In this document: positions 52,977 through 61,354 of the stretch, one piece after another
How positions within the stretch are numbered: the stretch's first letter is position 1
Layout: each line of letters begins with the position of its first letter
NCBI RefSeq assembly: GCF_947500995.1
Contig: NZ_CANMUA010000003.1
Coordinates: 331,669-395,668, forward strand
Source: an uncultured Serinicoccus sp.
GTDB taxonomy: Bacteria; Actinomycetota; Actinomycetes; Actinomycetales; Dermatophilaceae
Length of the DNA stretch: 64,000 bases
Direction of reading: 5' to 3'
Notes under the pieces: generated by a model
What the model was told of the DNA's origin: nothing
What the model saw: the letters and a program-made list of their open reading frames with translations, nothing else
Databases searched by the model: none
Program-made: the position numbers and the translations under genes

Positions 52977-54128
52977 ATGAGCACGAAGACCGCCTACCTG
53001 CGCGGCGGAGGCGACACGGCACCCGCCCGGCGGGTGACCCTGCCGGAGCTGCGCGAGCACTGCTCCGCCGTACTGCGTGCCTGTGGCCTCCCCCCGGCCC
53101 GTGCGGACCTGGTCGCGGACTCGATGACCGACGCCGAGGCACGCGGGATCTCCTCCCACGGGGTGACCCGGACGAGGATCTACGCCGAACGCCTGCGGGG
53201 CGGGCTGCTGGATGCCGAGGCGGAGCCGGTCGTGATCCGCGAGGACCCGGCCAGCGTCTACCTCGACGCGCGCAACGCCATCGGTCACGTGGGCGCCGAC
53301 GTCGGGATGGACCTGGCCGTCGAGCGGGCCCTGGCGGGTGCCGTGGGAGCGGTCGGTGTGGCCAACTCCAACCACTGCGGCACCCTGGCGTACTACACCC
53401 GCCGCGCGGCGCTGGCCGGTGTCGCGGCGATCGCCATCTCCACGGCCCCCACCACCATGGTCTACTTCGGGGGGCGCAGCCGTGCCGTCGGCACCAACCC
53501 GTTGAGCATCGCGCTGCCCCGGCCGGACGGCCCTCCGATCACCGTGGACATGGCGACCAGCGCCACCGCCCGGGGCAAGATCATCCTCGCCAACCAGCTC
53601 GGGAAGGACATCCCCGAAGGATGGGCCGTCGACGCCGAGGGGCGTCCGACGACCGATGCCGCGGCTGCCCTGGCGGGTTCCGTGACGCCCTTCGGCGGAC
53701 CCAAGGGGTCCGGGCTGGCGATGATGATCGACCTCCTGGCCGGGGGGATGGTGGCCGGTGTCAGCGGAGAGGGCATCGGCGACATGTACGAGGACTGGAC
53801 CCGCCCCCAGCGGGTGGGCCACGTGTTCATCACCCTGAACCCTGACGGCTGGGTGGGCAGCTCGGCCTTCCTCGAGCACGTCGAGGACTTCGCCCGCCGG
53901 GTCCACGACCTGCCTCCCGCTGACGGCTTCGACCAGGTGCTGCTGCCGGGGGAGGTCGAGGAGCAGGCCTTCGATCGCGCCTCCCAGGAGGGGGTCCTCG
54001 TCTCGGGGACCGTCTTCGCGGACCTGCAGAGGCTGGCGGACGAGGTCGGCGCTCAGCGACAGCTCACGGGCGCGGTCGACGACCCGTCCCGCACTCCCGA
54101 CATAGCACCCTCTCAGACAGGAGCCTGA
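52977..54128 (+). CDS. Ldh-family (malate/L-lactate dehydrogenase-like) oxidoreductase
   Basis: This 383-residue NAD(P)-dependent enzyme is of the AllD/YiaK/ComC fold, unrelated to classical LDH. It shows SHGVTRTRIYAERLRGGLL, NSNHCGTLAYYTRRAALAGVAAIAIS and GTNPLSIALPRPDGPPITVDMATSATARGKI, and ends PFGGPKGSGLAMMIDLLAGG. Relatives reduce 2-keto acids, including 2,3-diketo-gulonate and sulfopyruvate. Here it probably reduces a keto-acid product of the pathway. Confidence 0.88.
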   Translation: MSTKTAYLRGGGDTAPARRVTLPELREHCSAVLRACGLPPARADLVADSMTDAEARGISSHGVTRTRIYAERLRGGLLDAEAEPVVIREDPASVYLDARNAIGHVGADVGMDLAVERALAGAVGAVGVANSNHCGTLAYYTRRAALAGVAAIAISTAPTTMVYFGGRSRAVGTNPLSIALPRPDGPPITVDMATSATARGKIILANQLGKDIPEGWAVDAEGRPTTDAAAALAGSVTPFGGPKGSGLAMMIDLLAGGMVAGVSGEGIGDMYEDWTRPQRVGHVFITLNPDGWVGSSAFLEHVEDFARRVHDLPPADGFDQVLLPGEVEEQAFDRASQEGVLVSGTVFADLQRLADEVGAQRQLTGAVDDPSRTPDIAPSQTGA

Positions 54129-54133
54129 TCATC

Positions 54134-54895
54134 ATGACCTTCACCAACCCGTTGCGCGCCACCTGGGAGCGCGGCGAGATCGCGAAGGGCGCCTGGTGCG
54201 CCTCGCCCAGCGCCGTCGTCGCCGAGGCCCTGGCCACGGTGGGCTTCGACTACGTGTGCGCGGACATGCAGCACGGCGTGGCCGACTACTCCGACGTGGT
54301 GCCGATGATGCAGGCCATCAGCGGTCAGGGGGCAGCGCCGGTCGTGCGCGTGCCGGCCAACGACGCCGCGATGATCGGTCGGGTGCTGGACGCCGGGGCC
54401 CTGGGGGTCATCGTCCCTCTGGTCAGCACCCCAGACGACGCGGCCCGCGCCGTGGCCGCCTGCCGCTATCCCCCGCTGGGCGGTCGGTCCTACGGGCCGG
54501 TACGCGCCAGCACGGTCGTCGGGTCCAAGGATCCGGTGGACCTCGACCAGGTCATCTGCGGGGTGATGGTCGAGACGCAGGAAGGTCTGGAACGGGTCGA
54601 CGAGATCGCCGCCACCCCGGGGGTGGACGTCATCTACGTGGGGCCGGCGGACCTGTCCCTGGCCCTCGGCCTTCCGCCGGCCTACGAGCACGAGGACGCC
54701 GTGCACGCGGAGGCCGTCGCCCGGATCCAGGCCGCCTGCGACAGGCACGGCGTGATCGCCGGCGTCCACTGCACCGGCGGCGAGATGGGCTCGCGGCGCA
54801 TCTCCCAGGGTTTCCGGATGACCACCCTGGTCAACGACCTGGCCCTGGTCCGTGCCGGAGGAGCGCACGAGCTGGGCCTGGCCGGCGGCGCCTGA
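54134..54895 (+). CDS. HpcH/HpaI-family aldolase
   Basis: This 253-residue class II metal-dependent aldolase of the 2-keto-3-deoxy acid type has KGAWCASPSAVVAEALATVGFDYVCADMQHGVADY, RVPANDAAMIGRVLDAGALGVIVPLVSTPDDAA, GVMVETQEGLERVDEIAATPGVDVIYVGPADLSLALG with the metal Glu and Asp. Relatives (GarL, HpaI, RhmA) split 2-keto-3-deoxy acids to pyruvate plus an aldehyde. This is the logical next step after the dehydratase. It is the last gene of the operon. Confidence 0.9.
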   Translation: MTFTNPLRATWERGEIAKGAWCASPSAVVAEALATVGFDYVCADMQHGVADYSDVVPMMQAISGQGAAPVVRVPANDAAMIGRVLDAGALGVIVPLVSTPDDAARAVAACRYPPLGGRSYGPVRASTVVGSKDPVDLDQVICGVMVETQEGLERVDEIAATPGVDVIYVGPADLSLALGLPPAYEHEDAVHAEAVARIQAACDRHGVIAGVHCTGGEMGSRRISQGFRMTTLVNDLALVRAGGAHELGLAGGA

Positions 54896-54918
54896 CGCAG
54901 CTGCGGCCCGCAGGACGG

Positions 54919-54953
54919 GGACAGCGGACCTTCGTGACTGAGGTCCGCTGTCC
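54919..54953. terminator. Perfect 13-bp hairpin ending the catabolic operon
   Basis: GGACAGCGGACCT (54919-54931) and AGGTCCGCTGTCC (54941-54953) pair perfectly around a 9-nt loop, starting 24 nt after the aldolase stop. Confidence 0.8.
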
Positions 54954-55106
54954 TCGGCGCCCGGCGATGCGGAGTGACGGGGCAGGAGACCGGCTGCGCC
55001 GGGACCACCACCATCGACGTGGCGCGGACCCCTGACCGGCCGTCGCGACCGATGTCCGGACCGCCAGATGGGGGTCCGGCCGTCGCCGATGCCCTGAGAC
55101 ATCGTC

Positions 55107-55129
55107 TGGTCGGGGTGACAGGATTTGAA
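55107..55129 (-). other. Attachment-site core: duplicated 3' end of tRNA-Pro
   Basis: Read on the minus strand, these 23 bases are the 3' part of a tRNA: T-loop TTCAAAT, T-stem CCTGT, acceptor strand CACCCCG, discriminator A and CCA. They fit actinobacterial tRNA-Pro. The rest of the tRNA is absent: upstream sequence on the minus strand does not fold as tRNA. It is the junction between chromosome (left) and an integrated element whose integrase begins 155 bp to the right. The intact tRNA-Pro should lie at the far end, beyond the window. Confidence 0.75.
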
Positions 55130-55236
55130 AATGGCACTAGGGCATTTTGGGGCGCTGGTGCCGATCAGCAGATATGCTGTCTGACCTGCACAAAGGGCAC
55201 ACTGTTACTCAGGACGCGGGTGGTCACGAGAGGGCA

Positions 55237-55253
55237 GGAGATGTCACATCTCC
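55237..55253. promoter_or_regulatory. 17-bp palindrome upstream of the integrase gene
   Basis: GGAGATGT-C-ACATCTCC is a perfect palindrome 30 bp before the integrase ATG. It may be an operator or a recombinase accessory-binding site. Confidence 0.5.
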
Positions 55254-55283
55254 AGGCACGTTCATGGCACGAAAGGCGGCGGC

Positions 55284-56444
55284 ATGGCACGCGAACGACG
55301 GTTCGGCTCGGTGCGTCGTCTGCCGTCGGGGAAGTGGCAAGCCCGCTACACGTGGGAGGCGCTGGAGCACAAGGCGCCGCGCACGTTCGCGAGCAGGGGC
55401 GCGGCGGAGGCCTGGCTGCGGACCAAGCGCACGGAGCTGGACACCGGGTGGATCCTGACCCGGGAGAGGCGACGCCGGTCGGTGACCTTCAGCGAGTACG
55501 CGCGGGGGTGGCTGGAGGAACGGCAGGATCTCAAGCCGCGGACCAGGGTGCTCTACGCCGGCCAGCTCGACCGCTACCTCCTTCCCGCCCTCGGCCAGCT
55601 CACCGTGAACGCGATCACCACCGACACGGTGCGGGAGTGGTGGCGCCGGATGGACCCGGACAAGGCCACGGCCCGTGCCCACGCCTACGCTCTGCTGCGC
55701 ACGGTCCTAGAGGCAGCCCGCAAGGACGACCCGCCCCTGATCGACGTCAACCCCTGTCGGCTGCGCGAGGCGGGCTCACCGCCACGCCGCCGGCACCGCA
55801 TCCAGCCTGCGACGCCGACGGAGCTGGCGACGATCGTGGAGAACATGCCGCCCCAGCTGCGGGCCGCCGTGCTCCTGTCCGCCTGGGGTGGGCTCCGTTG
55901 GGGTGAGGTGGCGGAGCTGCGTCGCAAGGACCTGTTCGGCAACGTCGTCCATGTGACCCGCGCCGTGGTGCGCCTGCCTGGTGAGGATCCCGAGACCGTG
56001 GCGGCGCGTCGTCGACCACGGTTCGTCGTGGGCGACCCCAAGAGCGAGGCCGGCATCCGCACCGTCACGCTGCCGCCCGCGATCATGCCCGCCATTCAGG
56101 CGCACCTGGACGCGATGCAGGACAAGCGACCGGACGCGCTGCTGTTCCACGCCAAGAGCAACGCGGCCCAGCACCTGGCCGTGTCCACCCTCAACAAGGC
56201 ATGGCACCCCGCACGGGCAGCGGCCGGGCGTCCGGACCTGCGCTGGCACGACCTGCGACACACGGGAGCGGTGTTCGCGGCGCAGGCGGGAGCGACGCTG
56301 GCTGAGCTCATGGCTCGGCTCGGCCACTCGACGCACAAGGCGGCACTGCGCTACCAGCACGCCGCGGCGGACAGGGACGCCAGGATCGCGGAGGCGCTGT
56401 CGGCGATGGTCGTGGCCGGATCCCCGCGTCGGGACGGACTGTGA
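55284..56444 (+). CDS. int: Tyrosine-type site-specific recombinase (integrase)
   Basis: This 386-residue integrase has an N-terminal arm-binding strand region (FGSVRRLPSGKWQARYTW), a core-binding SAM-like domain (SVTFSEYARGWLEERQDLKPRTRVLYAGQLDRYLLPALG), and a catalytic domain with Arg in GGLRWGEVAELRRKD, HDLRHTGAVFAAQAGA (H-x-x-R) and the Tyr in LGHSTHKAALRYQHA. It is the actinobacterial phage/ICE type that commonly targets tRNA genes, consistent with the tRNA-Pro core next to it. Confidence 0.93.
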   Translation: MARERRFGSVRRLPSGKWQARYTWEALEHKAPRTFASRGAAEAWLRTKRTELDTGWILTRERRRRSVTFSEYARGWLEERQDLKPRTRVLYAGQLDRYLLPALGQLTVNAITTDTVREWWRRMDPDKATARAHAYALLRTVLEAARKDDPPLIDVNPCRLREAGSPPRRRHRIQPATPTELATIVENMPPQLRAAVLLSAWGGLRWGEVAELRRKDLFGNVVHVTRAVVRLPGEDPETVAARRRPRFVVGDPKSEAGIRTVTLPPAIMPAIQAHLDAMQDKRPDALLFHAKSNAAQHLAVSTLNKAWHPARAAAGRPDLRWHDLRHTGAVFAAQAGATLAELMARLGHSTHKAALRYQHAAADRDARIAEALSAMVVAGSPRRDGL

Positions 56445-56525
56445 ACGTCGCTTGCCTCCCAAGGCTGGCTGGCGGAATGCGCCCCCTGCGGGGGTCTTGT
56501 CGAAGCCCTGCTCGGGGCCCCGTCG

Positions 56526-56856
56526 ATGACGGAGGAGCAGCGTCAGCAGCTGTGGCTCCACCAGGCGATGCTCACCCACTTGCTCACCAGGCCGGAGGAC
56601 GTGATGAGGCTGGCACGAGAGAACATCCGACGGTGGAGCTCCATGCATCGGGCGGATGGCCGAACGGTCGACCACCTCCGTGAGTGGGACAGCATCCTCG
56701 CCCAGGGACTGGAGCAGACGGTCAATACGATCCTCAGCACCAGCCCCCGGGCGCGCGAGCTGCGCCAGAACTCCCCGTTCGCCGGCGTCCTGGGACGAGA
56801 CCAAAGGGACTCAGGCGCTACGGACCTTCCGCGAGAAGCGCGCGCCGGCGGCCTGA
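56526..56856 (+). pseudogene. Frameshifted small antitoxin-like gene
   Basis: The frame from ATG 56526 encodes a helical protein ending ARELRQNSPFAGVLG. A conserved-looking tail (DETKGTQALRTFREKRAPAA, then stop at 56856) continues in the next frame, so an extra G in the GGG at about 56790-56800 is the likely lesion. The RQNSPFAGVL...ALRTFRE layout is familiar from small antitoxin-like proteins beside integrases or toxins, but I cannot name the family. Without a frame correction, this frame runs on into the RHH gene. Confidence 0.5.
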
Positions 56857-57020
56857 ACCGCCAGCAGCTGGCACGCCTGCTGAGGGCTGCCTGCGACGTC
56901 ACTGGGACCCGAAGATCCTGGTCATGGGCTCGCAGGCAGCCCTCGGCAAGAGGGGTGAGAACGAGCGATACGAACGGGTTGCTCGTGACACGCCTCCCCA
57001 AACCGTATTACGATTCGTGG

Positions 57021-57269
57021 GTGGAGAAGATCAAGGGAGTGCCCGTCACCGACGAGATGATCCAGGAGTGGGCCGACGAGGCTGAGCAGGGCTACGACGT
57101 CGAACAACTTCGCAAGCGGGGCCGCAAGCCGATGGGCGACGGACCCGCTCGGGTGGTGCCCGTCCGCCTCGACGACACTCTGCTCAGCGCGCTAGACGAG
57201 CGCGCGGATCGAGATCACACCACCCGCTCTGAGCTGATCCGTGCTGCTCTTCGTGCCTACGTGGCGTGA
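57021..57269 (+). CDS. Ribbon-helix-helix (CopG-like) antitoxin
   Basis: This 82-residue protein ends with a ribbon-helix-helix: ARVVPVRLDDTLLSALDERADRDHTTRSELIRAALRAYV. The N-terminal part VEKIKGVPVTDEMIQEWADEAEQGYDVEQLRKRGRKPMGDG is typical of antitoxins that pair with BrnT-like toxins. The GTG start is chosen for this match; TACGAT lies 6 nt upstream. The stop overlaps the toxin GTG (GTGA). It should bind its own promoter. Confidence 0.75.
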   Translation: MEKIKGVPVTDEMIQEWADEAEQGYDVEQLRKRGRKPMGDGPARVVPVRLDDTLLSALDERADRDHTTRSELIRAALRAYVA

Positions 57270-57505
57270 AGGTCAACCCCTCAGCACTCAAGCATGGAGT
57301 GAGCGAACTTGACATCCTCTACGCGGCCGAGAACTGGAGCTACGCCAGCGAACCGGACGATGACATGCCGGCCAAGCAGTTCGTGTTGGGCTTCGACCGG
57401 AGCGGCCGTCTTCTCGAGATGGCGATTCTCACTTTCGACAGCGGGCACCAGCTCGTCATCCATGCCATGAAGGCTCGGCGACAGTACCTGCATCTGCTCA
57501 ACTGA
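57266..57505 (+). CDS. BrnT-like toxin partner of the RHH antitoxin
   Basis: This 79-residue protein reads VNPSALKHGVSELDILYAAENW...PAKQFVLGFDRSGRLLEMAILTFDSGHQLVIHAMKARRQYLHLL. The HGVS...DI, LGFD..GRLL and IHAMKARxQY layout is that of small BrnT/RelE-like ribonuclease toxins that follow RHH antitoxins. The GTG overlaps the antitoxin stop by four bases, supporting a type II toxin-antitoxin operon. Activity is inferred. Confidence 0.65.
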   Translation: MKVNPSALKHGVSELDILYAAENWSYASEPDDDMPAKQFVLGFDRSGRLLEMAILTFDSGHQLVIHAMKARRQYLHLLN

Positions 57506-57614
57506 ACATGTGACCGGCGGCAGATGCGTGCGTTCGCGCTCTCTGCTCGGGTGCGAACGTCAGTAGGTTGGTCCTGTCTTGTCGAGCTGCAGAACACCGG
57601 AGTGATGGGAGCCG

Positions 57615-58091
57615 ATGATGCCGGAGAGATCGGACTCATCAGTGGACGCTCAAGCAAGGAAGTGGCCAGTGTGGGATCGCTTTCGCTGGTTGTGGCTTGC
57701 CATGGCCGTGGCGTGGCTGGTGATAGGGGTGCTGTACCTCACTGTGGGGGAATGGCCGTGGGTGGCCATGGCAGTGGTGTGGAGTGGTCTTGGCGTGGTC
57801 GGATTCGTCTCCGGTTCTCGTGGAACTGCGGCCGATCGCGACGGCCTAAGCCTCCATACGGTGGGTCGCAAACGAGTGCCGTGGGACGAGGTGGTCGGCT
57901 TCCGTCTGTCGGGGCGTGACCTGCAACTGTTGACGGTCCGGCTGGTGGACGGCTCTGAGCTTCTCTTGACCGTGCCGGGCAACCAGCTCGATGAACTTCT
58001 CGGTTACGCCCCTTCGCGGTTAAGCGAGGTCGAAGTTCTGCGAGGTAGTCGTGATGTTCGGCGCGCGTTAGACGGGGAAGCTCGATCGTGA
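57615..58091 (+). CDS. Small membrane protein with PH-like C-terminal domain
   Basis: This 158-residue protein has two hydrophobic helices (WLWLAMAVAWLVIGVLYLTV and WVAMAVVWSGLGVVGFVS). A C-terminal beta-rich segment follows (DGLSLHTVGRKRVPWDEVVGFRLSGRDLQLLTVRLVDGSELLLTVPG) resembling bacterial PH-like domains. A second ATG at 57618 is possible. The family and function are unknown. Confidence 0.55.
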   Translation: MMPERSDSSVDAQARKWPVWDRFRWLWLAMAVAWLVIGVLYLTVGEWPWVAMAVVWSGLGVVGFVSGSRGTAADRDGLSLHTVGRKRVPWDEVVGFRLSGRDLQLLTVRLVDGSELLLTVPGNQLDELLGYAPSRLSEVEVLRGSRDVRRALDGEARS

Positions 58092-58269
58092 AGCCGACTT
58101 CGCTCGCGGTGGCAGGGGCATCACACGTAAGAGGATGGTCTATGTAGCTGAGCCGGCTGTTTTGGAGTCGACCGCCCGCTGAAACAAGGGCAAGTAGATG
58201 TTTCGTTGCGCCCAGCCCTCCTAGCCATGGTCGGCGGCCAACCGGCCGGCGGCATTTCCGGATGGTGTC

Positions 58270-58838
58270 TCAGGGCGAGCGATTTAGCGATATCTGCCCC
58301 AGCCGCTGGCCGTCGGTACCAAGGATTGACAACTTCTGCGCCCGCCCTCCTGGCCAGGCGACGACGCATCGCCCGTGCCACGGAACCGTGATCTCCCTGC
58401 TGTCCACGAGGAGGTGTGCAACGTCGAGGTTGACGCGCACGATGCCGTAATTGATCCATCGCCCGCGGGTAGGCCGCCAGCTCTTGTAATGACTGTCCAC
58501 AATGCCGCCGGCGCCTTCCAGCGCTAGGACCCGAGCATCCACCCCAGGGGCTGCGCGGAGCCCCGCAGGCAGTTCTGCAGGTCGGTCCTCGAGCGCGCGG
58601 TCATCCAGCGGCCCGCCGCCGCCGCCAAGGATTCTCCACCTATCGCCGTGACGAGTGAAGACATGAGTTTCCTCGACAATGCAGCCCACGCTTCTGCGCG
58701 CGAACATCGTCACCGCTATGTCCTCGGAGACGTCGAGGGCCATCGCGGGTGCCGACGACGGCGACTCAGGCTCCTCACGTCTGAGAGCTCGCGAGACTCG
58801 ATGAGTCGCAGGCTCTCCGTCACGGCGTCGTATGCCAC
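58270..58838 (-). pseudogene. Hypothetical gene, probably frameshifted near its 5' end
   Basis: Most of the protein reads in one frame (MALDVSEDIAVTMFARRSVGCIVEETHVFTRHGDRWRILGGGGG...ITVPWHGRCVVAWPGG). The best N-terminus, VAYDAVTESLRLIESRELSDV from GTG 58838 behind a TAGGTT box, is in another frame. A single-base change around 58770-58790 would join them. If the longer frame from 58845 is used, the first 30 residues are Arg-rich and unconvincing. I do not recognise the family. Confidence 0.4.
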
Positions 58839-59020
58839 GCCTCAACCTACCGAGATTAGCGCGAAGGGTCCCGACCGACCCGCGGCAGATGGGTTAAACC
58901 CGGCTGGTCCGAAAACGACCCTTTTCGAGCCGGACTCAAGGGAACCCGGCTCCGAGAGTCAAGGGCTGAGGTTGGCGCGCCTGGCAGGTCGAGACTGGCG
59001 GCGGGTGGCAGCATCGGGGG

Positions 59021-59503
59021 ATGCGGGATAGGAGGGGCATAACGGTTGGAGACGACTGTCCATTCTGCCGGCTTCAGACCGGCGTGTTCGACGAACGCAA
59101 TCGGGCCCACGACGTGGTCGGCGTGACGCATCGGGCCTATGCGCGCATCGCCCCGAAGTGGTGGCCCGCCAACGCTGGCGGCGCGCTGGTCATTTCGCGA
59201 CACCACGTGGAGAACCTCTACGACATCTCGCAGGTCGACGGCCACGCGGTCTGGGACCTCACGCAGCGGGTCGCCATCGCTATGCGTTCCGCGTACGGCT
59301 GCCAGGGGGTGTCCATTCGACAACACAACGAGCCGGCGGGCGGTCAGGACGTGTGGCATCTGCACGTTCATGTGCTCCCGCGATACCAGAACGATGACCT
59401 GTACCAGCGGCATCTTGAGGCCCGTTGGGTGCCAGCCGATGAACGACGCCCCTTCGCCGACCTTCTGCGCGCCAGCGTGCAGCTGCCCACCTCGTTCTCC
59501 TAG
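59021..59503 (+). CDS. HIT (histidine triad) family protein
   Basis: This 160-residue protein has CPFCRLQTGVFDERN (two Cys), GALVISRHHVENLYDI and the triad WHLHVHVLPRYQNDDLY. HIT proteins hydrolyse or transfer nucleotides from nucleoside phosphoramidates or dinucleotides. It lies alone in the island with the methyltransferase gene 102 bp downstream. Start position is uncertain. Confidence 0.85.
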   Translation: MRDRRGITVGDDCPFCRLQTGVFDERNRAHDVVGVTHRAYARIAPKWWPANAGGALVISRHHVENLYDISQVDGHAVWDLTQRVAIAMRSAYGCQGVSIRQHNEPAGGQDVWHLHVHVLPRYQNDDLYQRHLEARWVPADERRPFADLLRASVQLPTSFS

Positions 59504-59605
59504 CGCGCCTCGTGCACGACCGTCGGCAGACCTTGACATCCGTCAGTGCCGTAGCAGGCCACGTGTGGCGATACTAGGCCTCAGCGGAACAGAGCAGAGG
59601 ACCCC

Positions 59606-60337
59606 ATGACCTATGACGATCCACGCCTGGCGGTGCTGTATGACGTCGACAATCCAGACGGCCCGGACCACGACTTCTTCCGACGGTTCGCGGACGACCT
59701 CGGCGCGAAGGACATTGTCGATCTGGGTTGCGGCACCGGTCTACTCACCATCACCCTGGTCAAACCGGGTCGGACCGTCATGGGGATCGACCCCGCGCCG
59801 GCGATGCTGGAACGCGCAGTTACCCGGCCCGGAGGTGAGGCTGTCAACTGGGTCCTCGGCGCCAGCGACGTGCTCACGCCTTGCACGGCCGACCTCATCA
59901 TCATGAGCGGGAATGTCGCCATGCACATCATCGGAGACGACTGGCACACCACGCTGGTCGCGGTCGCTCGCGCCCTCAGACCCTACGGGCGGTTCGTGTT
60001 CGAGGCGCGCAACCCTGCAGCACGCGCCTGGACACGGTGGAACGACCCGCTCGCCGAACGGGACACACCCGTCGGCAAACTCCGCGAATCCGTGACAACC
60101 GAACCACCGGACATCAATGGTGTCGTTCTCATGCACTGTCACAACGAGTTCCTCGATGACGGCGACGTTCTCGACGTGGAACAGCCCCTGCAGTTCCGCG
60201 ACCGGGCCCAGATCGAGGCCGACCTGGCCGCCGTCGGCCTCGGCACGCTCCACGTCTGGAGCGACTGGGCAGGGACGTCGTTCGGCGACACCGAGGCAGA
60301 ACCCCTGATGGTCTTCGAGGCAGCCCTCCCGAGCTGA
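59606..60337 (+). CDS. Class I SAM-dependent methyltransferase
   Basis: This 243-residue Rossmann-fold enzyme shows motif I DLGCGTGLLTITLVKPG, motif II GIDPAPAMLERA and IIMSGNVAMHIIGDDWHTTLVAVARALRPYGRFVFEARNP. The C-terminal half is the small-molecule methyltransferase type. An AGAGGA ribosome site precedes the ATG. The substrate is unknown. Confidence 0.85.
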   Translation: MTYDDPRLAVLYDVDNPDGPDHDFFRRFADDLGAKDIVDLGCGTGLLTITLVKPGRTVMGIDPAPAMLERAVTRPGGEAVNWVLGASDVLTPCTADLIIMSGNVAMHIIGDDWHTTLVAVARALRPYGRFVFEARNPAARAWTRWNDPLAERDTPVGKLRESVTTEPPDINGVVLMHCHNEFLDDGDVLDVEQPLQFRDRAQIEADLAAVGLGTLHVWSDWAGTSFGDTEAEPLMVFEAALPS

Positions 60338-60372
60338 GTTTCAGCCGCGCGTCCCGCGGAAGTGGGTGCGCC

Positions 60373-60768
60373 CTAGTCCGTAACGAGCTCGAGCTCGAGG
60401 CCTTCGTTGTTCTCGATGAACAGCGCGGTGTGCTGTGGCCCACCCGCATGGGGGTAGTCGTCGGCGAACAGTTCGGTCCACCCATGCTTGCCGCTCTGCT
60501 CCCGCAGGGCGTCGAGCTGTTCGAGGCTGCCAGCGCGCAGCGCAAGGTGGTTCAGGCCAGCGCGGGTTCGTTCGTGGGCGCCGGTTATGTCTGATGACTG
60601 TTCCAGGACGATGTAGACACCGCTGGGGTGCCGCCAGGTGCGCCCGGTGGGCCACCCGGGGTCGTGCTTCGCTGTCCAGCCGATCGAGGACAGGAGCCAA
60701 CCGAAAGAGGAAGTGGCGGATTCGATGTCGCAGGTCCACAACTCGATGTGATGCACCACGTTCGCCAT
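60373..60768 (-). CDS. VOC (glyoxalase-like) family protein
   Basis: This 131-residue protein is MANVVHHIELWTCDIESATSSFGWLLSSIGW...SGVYIVLEQSS in the first half and LNHLALRAGSLEQLDALREQSGKHGW...HTALFIENNEGLELELV in the second. This matches the VOC fold with His/Glu metal positions. TACGGT lies 6 nt before the ATG. Function unknown; some relatives give antibiotic resistance. Confidence 0.78.
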   Translation of the reverse strand: MANVVHHIELWTCDIESATSSFGWLLSSIGWTAKHDPGWPTGRTWRHPSGVYIVLEQSSDITGAHERTRAGLNHLALRAGSLEQLDALREQSGKHGWTELFADDYPHAGGPQHTALFIENNEGLELELVTD

Positions 60769-60876
60769 GCCGCGACCGTATCGGCCCTGCACGCCAGGGC
60801 CGAACATGCTGGTGTCGGTCGCCTGGCTCGCAGTGGCGTTGGGCGCTTGCTCAACCGGCAGCTCGGTGTCACGCTG

Positions 60877-61068
60877 ATGGTCATGGAGATCGCGCCAAGG
60901 ACGTGTCCCTCGTGCGGGGTCGACGCCTACCCGGTGACGGCAACCGGGACAGGGAGGCTGGTCCAGCCCCAGGTCACTCTTCGCATGGCTTACAGGTGCC
61001 GCGACGGTCACCGCTTTCTGGCCAGCATCGAGACGCGCGAGTTTGAGCCGACACCGCCGGCGCACTGA
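60877..61068 (+). CDS. Small putative zinc-ribbon protein
   Basis: This short frame (63 residues from ATG 60877, or 61 from 60883) reads EIAPRTCPSCGVDAYPVTATGTGRLVQPQVTLRMAYRCRDGHRFLASIE. The CxxC and the later C-x3-H look like a zinc ribbon. I do not recognise the family. It is divergent from the VOC gene; gene status is tentative. Confidence 0.4.
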   Translation: MVMEIAPRTCPSCGVDAYPVTATGTGRLVQPQVTLRMAYRCRDGHRFLASIETREFEPTPPAH

Positions 61069-61116
61069 GTCTGGCAACTACCGGTCTCCGAGGCCACGTC
61101 GCAATGCGGCAAGCGA

Positions 61117-61354
61117 ATGTCGCCGAGTAAGTTAGGGGCGGTGACAGGTGGGGCGTTTCCACGGTTGATCCTGATTTCTGGGCCTATCGCCAGTGGGAAG
61201 AGCACGCTCGCAGCAGCGATGGCAGCCGAAGCTCGGCGACGGGGTCGCACGGTGGCTGTGACGGACTTGGACACTGTGGCAGAAATGGCGTTGCCGATGC
61301 TTCCAGACTGGGCTTGGGCCCACACTGTTCGTGGCCACCTGGTGCGGGCGTGGC
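61117..61354 (+). pseudogene. P-loop kinase-like gene truncated by an IS3-family remnant
   Basis: The frame encodes FPRLILISGPIASGKSTLAAAMAAEARRRGRTVAVTDLDTVAEMALPMLPDWAWAHTVRGHLVRAWL and then runs into IS DNA. GPIASGKST is a Walker A motif, and VTDLDT is the following strand with an Asp, as in small AAA-type kinases. Only about 80 residues remain of an expected 170-200; the rest was not found after the IS remnant. Confidence 0.65.

Noticed and set aside
55107..55184. Complete tRNA-Pro gene
   Set aside because: Only the 3' portion is present; no anticodon or D-arm sequence follows on the minus strand.
54974..55906. Plus-strand open frame across the attachment core and integrase start
   Set aside because: Out of frame with the integrase, Arg/Pro-rich, and it crosses the tRNA-derived core.
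58120..58205. Possible IS terminal sequence or transposase tail after the small membrane protein
   Set aside because: Suggestive composition only; no inverted repeat or transposase motif could be supported.
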